DNA from: Williamsia limnetica
Lineage (GTDB): Bacteria; Actinomycetota; Actinomycetes; Mycobacteriales; Mycobacteriaceae
Assembly (NCBI RefSeq): GCF_003217475.1
Contig: NZ_QJSP01000004.1
Location: 310,001 to 374,000 of the forward strand
DNA length: 64,000 nt
Direction of reading: 5' to 3'
Position 1 is the stretch's first letter, and each line of letters starts with the position of its first letter. A program made the position numbers and the translations under genes. Of the stretch, positions 17,528 through 26,352 are shown in pieces. Under the pieces are notes generated by a model. That model was not told the origin of the DNA. It ran no database searches and saw only the letters and a list, made by a program, of their open reading frames with translations.

Positions 17528-18978
17528 CGCCTGACCTCCCACGGGCGGTAGTTGTCGACGATGTCACGGCCTACGGGCTCGTCGTAGAGACCGACCCGTG
17601 TACGCACCCCGGGATCGCGTTTCACCCGCCACAGGTAGACGACAAGACCGAGGATGAGAAGCGCGGCGAACACCGCTGTCGTCGTGCCCGCCACGAAGGT
17701 CTGGGCAAAGGCCGCCCACGTGATCAGCGCAACCAGGATCGCGGCGGTGAGCCCTCCGATCACGACCGGGATCGGCGTCAGTTCCCCGATCCGGTTCAGG
17801 AACGCAGGGGTCGCCACGCAGAGCAGCACGTACGCGAGGACGTAGCCGTGTGCGGACGCGGTCAGCAGCGCGAGCAGCGCAGACCGCGGTGAGGATGCCA
17901 CCAGGAACGTGATGGTCACGGCGACCATTATCGGCATCGCGGTGAGCAATGCGACGTGGGGTGTCCGGAACCGGGGGTGGGTGTGGCCGAGAACCTTGGG
18001 CACAACACCTTCGCGGCCCATGGCGAACAGCGTCCGGGACAGGGCTGTCGTCGAACCGACGATGCAGGCCAACCAGGATGCGGTGATGCCGATTTCGAGC
18101 AACACCGACAAGGTGGTCGAGGCCGCGCCTGACGAGTTCGGGAGGTTTAGCACGAAGGGCAGGTGATCATTGCCGTCACCGAGCAGTGCGGGCGTCTGCA
18201 TGGACGAGGCGAACAGGTAGAGCGCACCGAGCACCAGTGGCGTCCACCGAACGGCGCGGGACACCGCGACGAACGGATTCCGCGCCTCGCGGGCCAGCGT
18301 GCCGGCACTTTCGAATCCCACGAAGGCCACAATCGACAGCAGCAAGGTGAACGCCAATGTGGAACCGCTGATCTCCGGATCGGGCGGTGCGCGGACCCGG
18401 CCGCCGGCGTGTACGAATGCCACTACGAGGACGACCGCGGCGATCGTGATGGCGAAGAACTCCACCACCAACGTGATCCGGGCGGACAGGCGGACGCCGC
18501 GCACCATCAGGCCGACCGTGAGTACGCCGACCAGTACCGCGAGTAGACACACGGTGACCGTGCCGTTGGGGACGCCGATCCTCGACAGGAGGGCGGCAAG
18601 GTAACTCGAGGCGCCGAGCACACTCGCCATTGCGGCAGCGGCATAGCCGATGACGACGGACCACCCGGCGATGACGCCACCGACGGGACCGAGGCCTTTG
18701 ACCACGTAACTGTAGAGCCCGCTGACCGCGGCCATGCGGGTGCTGAACTGGCCGACGCAGTAGCCGACGGCGGTCATCAGCAGCGTCGCCACGCCGAAGA
18801 TGGCGATGGCCAGATTCCCGACGTCGGCGATCACCAGGGCCGGCACCGTCACCATGACGGCGGAGGGAGCCACCGCCGCCACCGACTGGCCGAGAACCTG
18901 CGCGAAGGACAATTGGGCGCGATCGAGCCCGGCCAGCGGCGACGTCTGGACCGCCAGGACCCTGTTCGATTGCGACAC
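17524..18978 (-). CDS. APC-family amino acid/amine permease
   Basis: A protein of 484 residues with about twelve helices. The first helix pair has the APC signature (QVLGQSVAAVAPSAVMV) and the middle holds FVGFESAGTLAREARNP, typical of the superfamily. The frame is open upstream to 19242, but those codons are low-hydrophobicity and lie in the divergent regulatory region. GTG 18978 is the best start although its ribosome site is weak (GGAAG 11 nt away). It is the first gene of the permease-IclR-amidase run and diverges from a second APC permease. Confidence 0.82.
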   Translation of the reverse strand: MSQSNRVLAVQTSPLAGLDRAQLSFAQVLGQSVAAVAPSAVMVTVPALVIADVGNLAIAIFGVATLLMTAVGYCVGQFSTRMAAVSGLYSYVVKGLGPVGGVIAGWSVVIGYAAAAMASVLGASSYLAALLSRIGVPNGTVTVCLLAVLVGVLTVGLMVRGVRLSARITLVVEFFAITIAAVVLVVAFVHAGGRVRAPPDPEISGSTLAFTLLLSIVAFVGFESAGTLAREARNPFVAVSRAVRWTPLVLGALYLFASSMQTPALLGDGNDHLPFVLNLPNSSGAASTTLSVLLEIGITASWLACIVGSTTALSRTLFAMGREGVVPKVLGHTHPRFRTPHVALLTAMPIMVAVTITFLVASSPRSALLALLTASAHGYVLAYVLLCVATPAFLNRIGELTPIPVVIGGLTAAILVALITWAAFAQTFVAGTTTAVFAALLILGLVVYLWRVKRDPGVRTRVGLYDEPVGRDIVDNYRPWEVRR

Positions 18979-19490
18979 CGAGCACCCACTTCCGTTCTGT
19001 GGGGAGACGTTAGTCCGGAAACGGCGGTCGCGAGGCGCTCCCCGGTCAATTTCGAGTGATTTCAAATGAGAATCGGCCGGCCGGGAGAGATCCAGGTCCG
19101 TCTCAGCCGGCCCTGGAAACGCACGGTACTGCGAGAACAACCAGAAGTGGAATGGGAATCCCCCACAAGATCCGCGCCGAAAGCCGAATGAGAAAGAGAA
19201 ACAGGCGAATTCCCACTCGGAGAAAGGGGTGACACAGGACACATGCGTGAACTAACGTCCGAACCAGAGCAACCCGATGAGCTCGACAACGGCGGTGAAA
19301 AATGATTCACCGCAACAGATTTGGTACCCGGGTGGGTGGCGTATCGGCCGAATGAGAACCGATCACCGCCGCCTTCTCGTTCAGAGCACAGCAGAACGTG
19401 ACCGACGCGCAACGGTGCCGACAATCTGTCGCACCACGATGACCACATTCTCTTTCCGAACCTTCCCGACGCGAACCAGAAAGCCGAAAC
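18979..19490. promoter_or_regulatory. Long divergent regulatory region with three AATGAGAA repeats
   Basis: These 512 bases separate two divergent APC permease genes and hold no convincing gene. The octamer AATGAGAA occurs three times in the same orientation, at 19065-19072, 19187-19194 and 19351-19358; the latter two extend to the 11-mer CCGAATGAGAA. The stretch is lower in GC than its surroundings. It probably carries promoters for both transporter blocks and operator sites for IclR, Lrp or LuxR proteins encoded nearby. Confidence 0.5.
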
Positions 19491-20960
19491 ATGACCCTCA
19501 ACGCACAGGTACCGCCCGGTACCGCCGCGAGTACTCCACCGCGACGATTGGCGGGCACCCTCGGACCCGCCGCCATCGTCTTCATGGTTGTCGCCGCAGC
19601 GGCGCCGCTGACCGTGATCGCAGGTACCGTGCCGCTCGGCATCGCCGCCGGCAACGGGCCGGCCTTCCCGGCCTCCTACATCGTGTGCACGGTGGTCCTG
19701 ATGTTCTTCGCGGTCGGGTTCACCGCGATGAGCAGGTACATCCCCGGCGCCGGTGCCTTCTACACCTATGTCACAGAGGGGATCGGCCGTCACGCCGGAC
19801 TCGGCACCGCGTTCCTCGCCCTGATCTCCTATACAGCGGTGCAGGGCGCCGTCTACGGGTACATCGGTGCTGCGATCAACGACCTCGTCACCTCGCACGG
19901 CGGACCGTCGGTCCCGTGGTGGCTGTGGGCATTGCTGTCGATGGCGGTGGTCGGTGTGCTGGGATATCGGCACATCAATCTGTCCGGTCGGGTGCTGGCT
20001 GTCCTCCTCGTCTGTGAGGTCGGCATCGTGCTGGTCATCGATGCAGCGGTGATCGGTCAGGGTGGCGGCGACACCGGTATGTCCACCGCGATGTTCCAGC
20101 CGTCCGAATTCTTCTCCGGTGCACCGGGTATCGCGCTCATCTTCGCGATCGCCGGATTCATCGGTTTCGAGGCCACCGCTGTCTTCCGCGATGAGGCCAG
20201 GGACCCGGAGCGGACGATTCCCAGGGCCACCTACCTCGCCCTACTCGTGATCGGAGGGTTCTATGCCCTCTCGAGCTGGGCGATGGTCAGTGCCTGGGGT
20301 GACGAAGGCGCCGTCGAACTCGCCGGCACCAACCCGGAAGGGATGATCACCGAGACCGCCACCGAGTACGTCGGGTCCGTTGCGGGTGACCTGGTTCAGA
20401 TCCTGCTGATCACCAGCCTGTTCGCCGCTCTGCTCTCGTTCCACAATGTCTTGTCTCGGTACATGTTCTCGCTGGGCAACAGCAAGGCGTTGCCACGTCA
20501 GTGCGGGCTGGCCCATTCGAAGCACGAATCCCCGCACATCGCCTCTGTCGTCCAGACCGTGACGGCCGCGATCCTGGTCGGCGTATCGGCGCTCGCTGGT
20601 CTCGATCCTGTGACCGAGGTGTTCGCCTGGTACGCCGGCGTCGCTGCGGTCGGGGTGGTGGCGCTGATGGTCCTCACGTCGATTGCCGTGTTGGTGTACT
20701 TCCGCCGCACCCGTGCCGACACCAGGATCTGGAACACCGTGATCGCACCGGCCATCGGACTGATCGGACTGCTTGCGCTGCTGTACATGACAATTCGAAA
20801 TCTTCCGCTGCTGGTAGGCGGATCGACAACCCTTGCCGCGATCATCGGAGTGATCCTGCTCGCCACCTTTGCCGGCGGAGTGGCCGTCGCGGTGATGCGC
20901 CCTCACGCTGCCCGTATCGACACCACCACCGACAACACCCTCGAGAAGGAGAACATCTGA
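19491..20960 (+). CDS. APC-family permease of the amine oxidase operon
   Basis: A protein of 489 residues with about twelve helices. APC features include LGPAAIVFMVVAAAAPLTVIAG in helix 1 (unwound-helix Gly residues) and FIGFEATAVFRDEARDPERTIPRAT in the middle. Its stop and the ATG of the copper amine oxidase overlap by one base, so it very likely imports the amine (phenylethylamine, tyramine or histamine class) that the oxidase degrades. The substrate is inferred from context. Confidence 0.88.
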   Translation: MTLNAQVPPGTAASTPPRRLAGTLGPAAIVFMVVAAAAPLTVIAGTVPLGIAAGNGPAFPASYIVCTVVLMFFAVGFTAMSRYIPGAGAFYTYVTEGIGRHAGLGTAFLALISYTAVQGAVYGYIGAAINDLVTSHGGPSVPWWLWALLSMAVVGVLGYRHINLSGRVLAVLLVCEVGIVLVIDAAVIGQGGGDTGMSTAMFQPSEFFSGAPGIALIFAIAGFIGFEATAVFRDEARDPERTIPRATYLALLVIGGFYALSSWAMVSAWGDEGAVELAGTNPEGMITETATEYVGSVAGDLVQILLITSLFAALLSFHNVLSRYMFSLGNSKALPRQCGLAHSKHESPHIASVVQTVTAAILVGVSALAGLDPVTEVFAWYAGVAAVGVVALMVLTSIAVLVYFRRTRADTRIWNTVIAPAIGLIGLLALLYMTIRNLPLLVGGSTTLAAIIGVILLATFAGGVAVAVMRPHAARIDTTTDNTLEKENI

Positions 20961-22879
20961 TGAGTACCGCACTCGTACGCACCACCCATCCACTCGCGCC
21001 GCTCACGGCAGACGAGATCGACACCGCCCGTGAGGTCCTCGCCGGTGAGGGTCTGGTCAACGACAGCACCCGCTTCGTATACGTCGGACTCGAAGAGCCC
21101 GCCAAGGCAGCAGTGCTGGGCCACAAAGACGGTGACGATGTCGAGCGGCGACTGCGCGTTCTGCTCCTCGATCGCGCGACCGGGCTCGGCACCGACACCG
21201 TCGTCTCGGTGACGCAGCGTAGCGTGGTCACGAGCACCGAGGTCGACTCCACCGCCGACGGCCACGTCCCGATCCTCGACGTGGAGTTCGAAGACATCGA
21301 GTCGTTCCTGCTCGAGAGCCCGGACTGGCTGGCGGCCATGGAGAAGCGTTCGATCGATCCCTCGAAGGTGCGTGCGGTTCCGCTGTCGGCCGGCGTGTTC
21401 GGCCACGAAGACGAGGTGGGGCAGCGGATTGTCCGGGTACTGGCCTTCTTTCAGGAGGACTGCGCTGATCTACCGTGGGCTCACCCGATCGACGGTGTCG
21501 TCGCCTACGTGAATCTGACCGAACGCCGGATCGCCAAGGTGGTCGATGAGATCGAGCTGCCCGTGCCGGCCGAGCGCGGCGAGTGGAATGCCGCACCGCA
21601 CGCGAGCGCCCCGCGAACGGACCTCAAGCCCATCGAGATCACCCAACCCGACGGGGCGAGCTTCAGTGTCCACGGCAACCAGATCACCTGGGCCGACTGG
21701 AAGTTCCGGTTCGGGTTCGACGTGCGCGAGGGGTTGACCTTGCACCAGCTGTCGTTCGCCGATGGGGGCGTCGACCGGTCGGTCATCTACCGGGCCTCGA
21801 TCGCGGAAATGGTTGTTCCCTACGCCGACCCGTCACCGGTTCGGTATTGGCAGAACTACTTCGATCAGGGCGAGTACCTGTTCGGCCGCTACACGAACTC
21901 GCTCGAACTCGGCTGCGACTGCCTCGGTGAGATCCAGTATTTCGACGTCACCATCGCCGATGAATCCGGCAAGCCGCGAGCGATGAAGAATGCCATCTGC
22001 CTGCACGAAGAGGACTACGGCGTGCTCTGGAAGCACACCGACATGTTCAACGGCATGACCGAGACCCGGAGGTCGCGCCGGCTGGTCATCTCCTTCTTCC
22101 TGACCATCGGTAACTACGACTACGGCTTCTACTGGTACCTGTACCTCGACGGCACCATCGAGTTCGAGGCGAAGGCCACCGGAATCGTCTTCACGTCGGC
22201 CTACCGCGGGGAAGACGGCTATTCGACCGAGATGGCGCCCGGCCTCGGAGCCCCGTTCCACCAGCATCTGTTCTCCGCGCGACTCGACATGGCCGTCGAC
22301 GGGTCGGTCAACGCCGTCGACGAAGTGGACGCGGTCCCGGTGCCGATGGGTCCGGAGAACCCGTGGGGCAACGCGTTCCGCGCGCAGAAGACGCGCCTGA
22401 GCAAAGAGTCCGACGCCCAACGTCTGGCCGACAACCTCAAGGCCCGCGTCTGGCACGTCACGAATCCGACCAAACAAAACCGGCTCGGGCAGGATGTCGG
22501 ATACGCTCTGCATCCCGAGGGCCAGCCAGTGTTGCTCGCAGACCCGGCCAGTTCCATCGCGGGGCGTGCGGCGTTCGCGACCAAGCATCTGTGGGTCACC
22601 CGCTACGCGGACGACGAGCGTTACCCGGCAGGAGATTTCGTGAACCAGCATCCCGGCCAGGCGGGTCTCCCGGCCTTCGTGGCGCAAGACCGCAGTGTCG
22701 ATGGTGAAGACGTGGTCCTCTGGCACACCTTCGGGTTGACGCACTTTCCGCGTCCCGAGGATTGGCCGGTCATGCCGGTCGACTATGCGGGGTTCAAGCT
22801 CAAGCCGGTGAACTTCTTCGATCGCAACCCGTCCCTGGATCTGCCGGCGTCCCCGACGAAGCACTGCTGCGCGGACTGA
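20960..22879 (+). CDS. Copper-containing primary amine oxidase
   Basis: A protein of 639 residues, almost exactly the size of Arthrobacter phenylethylamine oxidase. It oxidises primary amines to aldehydes with release of ammonia and peroxide. The topaquinone precursor is Tyr386 in NYDYG; copper ligands are His434 and His436 (HQH) and His595 (THFP). An Asp in YRASIAEMVVPYADP matches the catalytic base region. Translation is coupled to the permease gene (TGATG). No signal peptide is present, as in the Arthrobacter enzyme. The AMINE class is not resolvable by eye. The aldehyde dehydrogenase at 45.9 kb could take the next step but is unlinked. Confidence 0.95.
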   Translation: MSTALVRTTHPLAPLTADEIDTAREVLAGEGLVNDSTRFVYVGLEEPAKAAVLGHKDGDDVERRLRVLLLDRATGLGTDTVVSVTQRSVVTSTEVDSTADGHVPILDVEFEDIESFLLESPDWLAAMEKRSIDPSKVRAVPLSAGVFGHEDEVGQRIVRVLAFFQEDCADLPWAHPIDGVVAYVNLTERRIAKVVDEIELPVPAERGEWNAAPHASAPRTDLKPIEITQPDGASFSVHGNQITWADWKFRFGFDVREGLTLHQLSFADGGVDRSVIYRASIAEMVVPYADPSPVRYWQNYFDQGEYLFGRYTNSLELGCDCLGEIQYFDVTIADESGKPRAMKNAICLHEEDYGVLWKHTDMFNGMTETRRSRRLVISFFLTIGNYDYGFYWYLYLDGTIEFEAKATGIVFTSAYRGEDGYSTEMAPGLGAPFHQHLFSARLDMAVDGSVNAVDEVDAVPVPMGPENPWGNAFRAQKTRLSKESDAQRLADNLKARVWHVTNPTKQNRLGQDVGYALHPEGQPVLLADPASSIAGRAAFATKHLWVTRYADDERYPAGDFVNQHPGQAGLPAFVAQDRSVDGEDVVLWHTFGLTHFPRPEDWPVMPVDYAGFKLKPVNFFDRNPSLDLPASPTKHCCAD

Positions 22880-22881
22880 TC

Positions 22882-23340
22882 GTGGCCGCACCGGTTGTTG
22901 TCGTACGGCGCGGGGTGGCGATGCTCGGTGCCACCTCGGCCGTGCTCCATCTGTTGGTGCTCGGCGGGCACGGGTCGTCGCCGGCCATGATGGGCGTCAT
23001 GGCGGCGATGGCCGCGGGTTGTGTGTATTGCGCCTGGCATCTGTGGGGTCCGGCATCGGTCCGGGACTGGGGCCTGGTGGCCGTCATGAACCTCGGGATG
23101 GTCGGGCTTCACCTGTTCTTGATGGGCGGTGGCACGCACGTCCACGGTGCCCAGCCCGCCATGGACATGTCGTCTCACTCCGGGAGCACGGTCGCCGCGA
23201 TCGCGGCGGGAGCGGCCGTGGTGGAGGCGACGATCGCCACCGCCGTGGTGTTCGTGAGGACCAGAGCGGGCACTTCCCCGATCAGGTCGGGCGCAGCGCA
23301 ATCCGCGTCTGCGTCTGCGCTGCACCCGCTTCGGACTTGA
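22882..23340 (+). CDS. His/Met-rich four-helix membrane protein
   Basis: A protein of 152 residues with four predicted helices and His or Met in or beside each (VLHLLVLGGHG, CAWHLW, GLHLFLMGGGTHVHG). The loop between helices 3 and 4 carries THVHG and AMDMSSHS. GTG 22882 lies 2 nt after the stop of the copper amine oxidase gene, so they form one operon. The His/Met pattern suggests a role in copper supply to the oxidase, which is inference. The last 59 nt overlap the 3' end of the convergent Lrp gene. I recognise no named family. Confidence 0.7.
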   Translation: MAAPVVVVRRGVAMLGATSAVLHLLVLGGHGSSPAMMGVMAAMAAGCVYCAWHLWGPASVRDWGLVAVMNLGMVGLHLFLMGGGTHVHGAQPAMDMSSHSGSTVAAIAAGAAVVEATIATAVVFVRTRAGTSPIRSGAAQSASASALHPLRT

Positions 23341-23707
23341 GCGCTCGCAGGAATCGATCGAGGTGTGCGGTGTCGACGACCTGAATGTGCAGTAGGTAGT
23401 CGTAGGGTCCGGTCATGTGGACCGCGTCCCTGATCTCACGAAGGTGCTCGATGCGGCCCAGGAAAGCGTCGTAGGTGGTGTCGGCGCCTAGCCGGACATC
23501 GATGAAAGCCTCCAGTCCACCGGGCGCACGACTGCTGTGGTCGGCGATCACCGCCCGATATCCGACGATCGTCCCGTCCGACTCGAGTTTGTGTACGCGG
23601 GCGGCCGCGGCACTGGTGCTCAGGCCCACGGATTCACCGAGGGCGCGAAACGAAATCCGCGCATCCCCGCGCAAGATCGCTAGAATTGCGCCGTCAATCG
23701 CGTCCAT
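23282..23707 (-). CDS. Lrp/AsnC-family regulator
   Basis: A protein of 141 residues. The N-terminal HTH reads LDxxDGAILAILRGDARISFRALGESVGLS-type, with AAARVHKLESDGTIVGYRAVI, and the C-terminal RAM domain has TGPYDYLLHIQV. It is divergent from a LysE exporter gene; such regulator/exporter pairs usually let an amino acid induce its own export. ATG 23707 sits 6 nt after a TATTGT box, so it is probably leaderless, which also rejects the upstream in-frame ATG at 23734. Confidence 0.9.
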   Translation of the reverse strand: MDAIDGAILAILRGDARISFRALGESVGLSTSAAAARVHKLESDGTIVGYRAVIADHSSRAPGGLEAFIDVRLGADTTYDAFLGRIEHLREIRDAVHMTGPYDYLLHIQVVDTAHLDRFLRALKSEAGAAQTQTRIALRPT

Positions 23708-23713
23708 ACGAGA

Positions 23714-23719
23714 ACAATA
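23714..23719 (-). promoter_or_regulatory. Minus-10 box for leaderless Lrp gene
   Basis: TATTGT on the minus strand, 6 nt before ATG 23707. The 68-nt space to the divergent LysE start should also carry the Lrp operator. Confidence 0.5.
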
Positions 23720-23775
23720 ACGGTCCCGCCGCACATCGTTCGGTCACTCACCCAGCCACGCGCCAAACTTTGTCC

Positions 23776-24384
23776 ATGTCGATCGCCAGCGCATTCGGAA
23801 CCGGGATGCTCGCCGGACTGGGCGTCGCCGTGCCTCTCGGCGCCATCGGAATCCTCATCGTCCGACAGAGCGCTGTCTCGGGCCTTCGGTCGGGTGCAGT
23901 GGCCGCTTCGGCGGTGGCGATGGTCGATACGGCTTACTGCGTTGCGGCGCTCGTGCTCGGCGGATTGATCGCGCGGTGGCTCGAGGCGGCGGGTGGGGCG
24001 CCCACGGCTGTTGCCGCCTTGGTGCTGATCGCTGTGGGAGCGTGGGGGATGTTCCGGACGCGCGGCGAGGTGACCGGCGCCCGTTCTCCATTCGCGGCGC
24101 CGTCACATCCGCGTACGTTCGCGCTCTTTGTCGCTCTGACAGCAGTGAATCCAGTGACCCTGCTCTACTTCACCGCACTGGCCGCCACGTTGCCGCGAGG
24201 AGAGATCACCACCGGGACGATGTTCGTGCTGGGTGTGTCGGCAGCGTCGCTCATGTGGCAACTCCTGTTGGCAGGAGCCGGCTTCCGGCTCGGGGCACGC
24301 ATCAGTTCCGGATCCCACACGATTGTGAGCTTCGCCGGCTACGGCATCGTCATCGCGCTCGGGTTGCTGATGCTCGGACGGTGA
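23776..24384 (+). CDS. LysE-family amino acid exporter
   Basis: A protein of 202 residues with six hydrophobic segments and the LysE/RhtB pattern: GMLAGLGVAVPLGAIGILIVRQ at the start and LTAVNPVTLLYFTAL in helix 4. It exports an amino acid or related compound across the cytoplasmic membrane. It is divergent from the Lrp-type regulator, its probable controller. CAAACT lies 6 nt before the ATG, hinting at a leaderless start. Confidence 0.9.
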   Translation: MSIASAFGTGMLAGLGVAVPLGAIGILIVRQSAVSGLRSGAVAASAVAMVDTAYCVAALVLGGLIARWLEAAGGAPTAVAALVLIAVGAWGMFRTRGEVTGARSPFAAPSHPRTFALFVALTAVNPVTLLYFTALAATLPRGEITTGTMFVLGVSAASLMWQLLLAGAGFRLGARISSGSHTIVSFAGYGIVIALGLLMLGR

Positions 24385-24421
24385 CGACGTTGTCCTTTGA
24401 CAGCGTTGTCCTCGGTGGCGC

Positions 24422-24748
24422 TCAGGTCGCGAGCCGGGCCTGTTCGACACCACGCGCAACCCAGGTCTGCAGCTGCCGCTTGGTCTTGAAGCCGCCTGCA
24501 TCGACGCGGAGCCATCCACGGGTTTCCGTGTTGCGCATCATCATCGGTGACACGAACGTGCGGGTGAGCAGCGTTTCGTATTCGTCTCGGCTCACGCGGA
24601 CCATGAGTCCACCCTGCCCGCTGGCGGCGACGGCCATATGACCGTTGACCAGGAATGCGAGGCCACCGAACATGCGCTTCTCGGACAGTCCCGGCTCAGG
24701 ACCGAGCAGTTCACGGATCCGGTTCGCGAGGTCGTCGTCGTACGCCAT
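24422..24748 (-). CDS. TfoX N-terminal domain protein
   Basis: A protein of 108 residues covering only the TfoX/Sxy N-terminal domain: a DDLANRIRELLG start, EKRMFGGLAFLVNGHMA, and an LMVRVSRDEYE strand. In actinobacteria these single-domain forms are common and are not linked to competence. A GAGGAG run directly abuts the ATG, while CAGACT lies 6 nt before it. It converges with the LysE gene. Confidence 0.88.
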   Translation of the reverse strand: MAYDDDLANRIRELLGPEPGLSEKRMFGGLAFLVNGHMAVAASGQGGLMVRVSRDEYETLLTRTFVSPMMMRNTETRGWLRVDAGGFKTKRQLQTWVARGVEQARLAT

Positions 24749-24817
24749 CTCCTCAGTCTGCGATACACAGCCCAGGCGCGCCGCTTATTTGCGCCAGGTA
24801 CCGGATGTTCGGAGAAC

Positions 24818-25513
24818 TCAGATGGTCATCGCCTCGCGGACACTTGCCTCTGCCCCAGAACCACCTTCGCCGGTCGAGGTGATCCGGCCGCTCTCGAGAA
24901 TGTAATAGCGACCGGCGGCTTCCAGAGCGAAGCCGATCTGCTGTTCGACCAGCAATACGCCCATACCGCCGCGTTGGGTCAGAGTGCTGATGGTGTTCTC
25001 GATTTCCGCGACGACGGACGGCTGGATGCCCTCTGTCGGTTCGTCGAGGATCAGCATGGTGGGCTCGGTGATCAGCGCACGGGCGATGGCCAGCTGCTGC
25101 CGTTGACCACCGGAGAGCAAGCCGGCGCGACGGGTGAGGAGGTCCTTGAGCGCAGGGAACAGATCCAGCATCTCGTCGATGAGCTGTTTCCCGCGCTTGC
25201 GGCCATCGGCGACCACCTGGAGGTTCTCCGCGGTGGTCAAGTAGCCGAAGCTCTGCTGACCTTGCGGGACGTAGGCCAGACCCATCTTGACGCGGGCACT
25301 GGGACGCATCGAGGTGATGTCGGCGCCGTCGAACATAACCGTTCCCTGGGTGACCTTCAGCAGTCCGACTGCTGCGCGCAGCAGGGTGGTCTTGCCGGCT
25401 CCGTTGTGTCCCATGACCGCTGCGACACCATCGGCCGGAACTTCGATACTCGCGCCGTGGATGACTTCGGAGCGACCGTAACCGGTTCGTACGTCGATCA
25501 ATTCGAGCATCAT
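24818..25513 (-). CDS. urtE: Urea ABC transporter ATP-binding subunit UrtE
   Basis: An ABC ATPase of 231 residues: Walker A GHNGAGKTTLL, signature LSGGQRQQLAIARAL, Walker B TMLILDEPTEG. The GIQPSVVAEIE continuation is typical of UrtE/LivF. It is the last gene of urtABCDE; its ATG overlaps the stop of urtD. With UrtD it powers urea uptake through UrtB-UrtC. Confidence 0.92.
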   Translation of the reverse strand: MMLELIDVRTGYGRSEVIHGASIEVPADGVAAVMGHNGAGKTTLLRAAVGLLKVTQGTVMFDGADITSMRPSARVKMGLAYVPQGQQSFGYLTTAENLQVVADGRKRGKQLIDEMLDLFPALKDLLTRRAGLLSGGQRQQLAIARALITEPTMLILDEPTEGIQPSVVAEIENTISTLTQRGGMGVLLVEQQIGFALEAAGRYYILESGRITSTGEGGSGAEASVREAMTI

Positions 25514-26352
25514 GCGGTCCCTTCGGCTTCGGCGGCGACTTCTTCGAGTTCGGCGCCGCCTGCAGCGGTGCCGAGGTAGACCTCCTGTACCTGGGGATTC
25601 GCCTGCACTTCGGCCACCGATCCCTCGGCGATCACCTTGCCGCGGGCCAAGACGGTCACGGAGGTCGCGAAGGCTCTCATGAAGTCCATGTCGTGTTCGA
25701 CCACCACGACTGTGCGTTCGCCACCGATGCGGCGCAGCAGGTTTCCGGTCTCTTCACGTTCTTCATGGCTCATTCCGGCCACCGGTTCGTCGAGCAGCAG
25801 CACCGACGCGTTCTGGACCAGCAGCATGCCGATCTCGAGCCACTGCTTCTGTCCGTGTGCCAGTACCCCTGCCGGTTTGTCGCGGAGGCCCTGCAGTCCG
25901 ATGGTTTCCAGTGCCTCCTCGATCTCAGGGAGGATGCCGGATCGACGTCGCAGCAATGTCATGGGCGAGCGGCCCGCACCTGCGGCGATGTCCAGGTTCT
26001 GTAGGACGGTGAGCTGCTCGAACACACTGGCCGTCTGGAACGTACGTCCGACACCGAGGCGCGCGATCCGGTGCACTTTCTTGCCGACGAGTTCGACGCC
26101 GGACTTCTGGATCGACCCCGTTGCCGGGACGAGTCCGGTGATGGCGTCGATGATGGTTGTCTTGCCTGCGCCGTTGGGCCCGATGAGGAACCGTAGATCG
26201 CCTTGCAAGAGAGTCAGATCGACGTCGGTCACCGCCTTGAAGCCGTCGAAGCTGACCGATAGCCCGCGGACCTGGAGGTAGTCGCTGGACATGCCGGCGT
26301 TGCCGCCGAGGACGGGAGCCTTGTCGATGACGGGTGATTCGTTCGGATTCAT
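25510..26352 (-). CDS. urtD: Urea ABC transporter ATP-binding subunit UrtD
   Basis: An ABC ATPase of 280 residues: Walker A GPNGAGKTTIID, the UrtD-type FDGFKAVTDVDLTL, a signature segment degenerate as LAHGQKQWLEIGMLL (no LSGGQ, as usual in UrtD), and Walker B SVLLLDEPVAGM. It overlaps urtC and urtE by 4 nt on each side. A stretch of Glu/Ala-rich residues ends the protein. Confidence 0.92.
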   Translation of the reverse strand: MNPNESPVIDKAPVLGGNAGMSSDYLQVRGLSVSFDGFKAVTDVDLTLLQGDLRFLIGPNGAGKTTIIDAITGLVPATGSIQKSGVELVGKKVHRIARLGVGRTFQTASVFEQLTVLQNLDIAAGAGRSPMTLLRRRSGILPEIEEALETIGLQGLRDKPAGVLAHGQKQWLEIGMLLVQNASVLLLDEPVAGMSHEEREETGNLLRRIGGERTVVVVEHDMDFMRAFATSVTVLARGKVIAEGSVAEVQANPQVQEVYLGTAAGGAELEEVAAEAEGTA

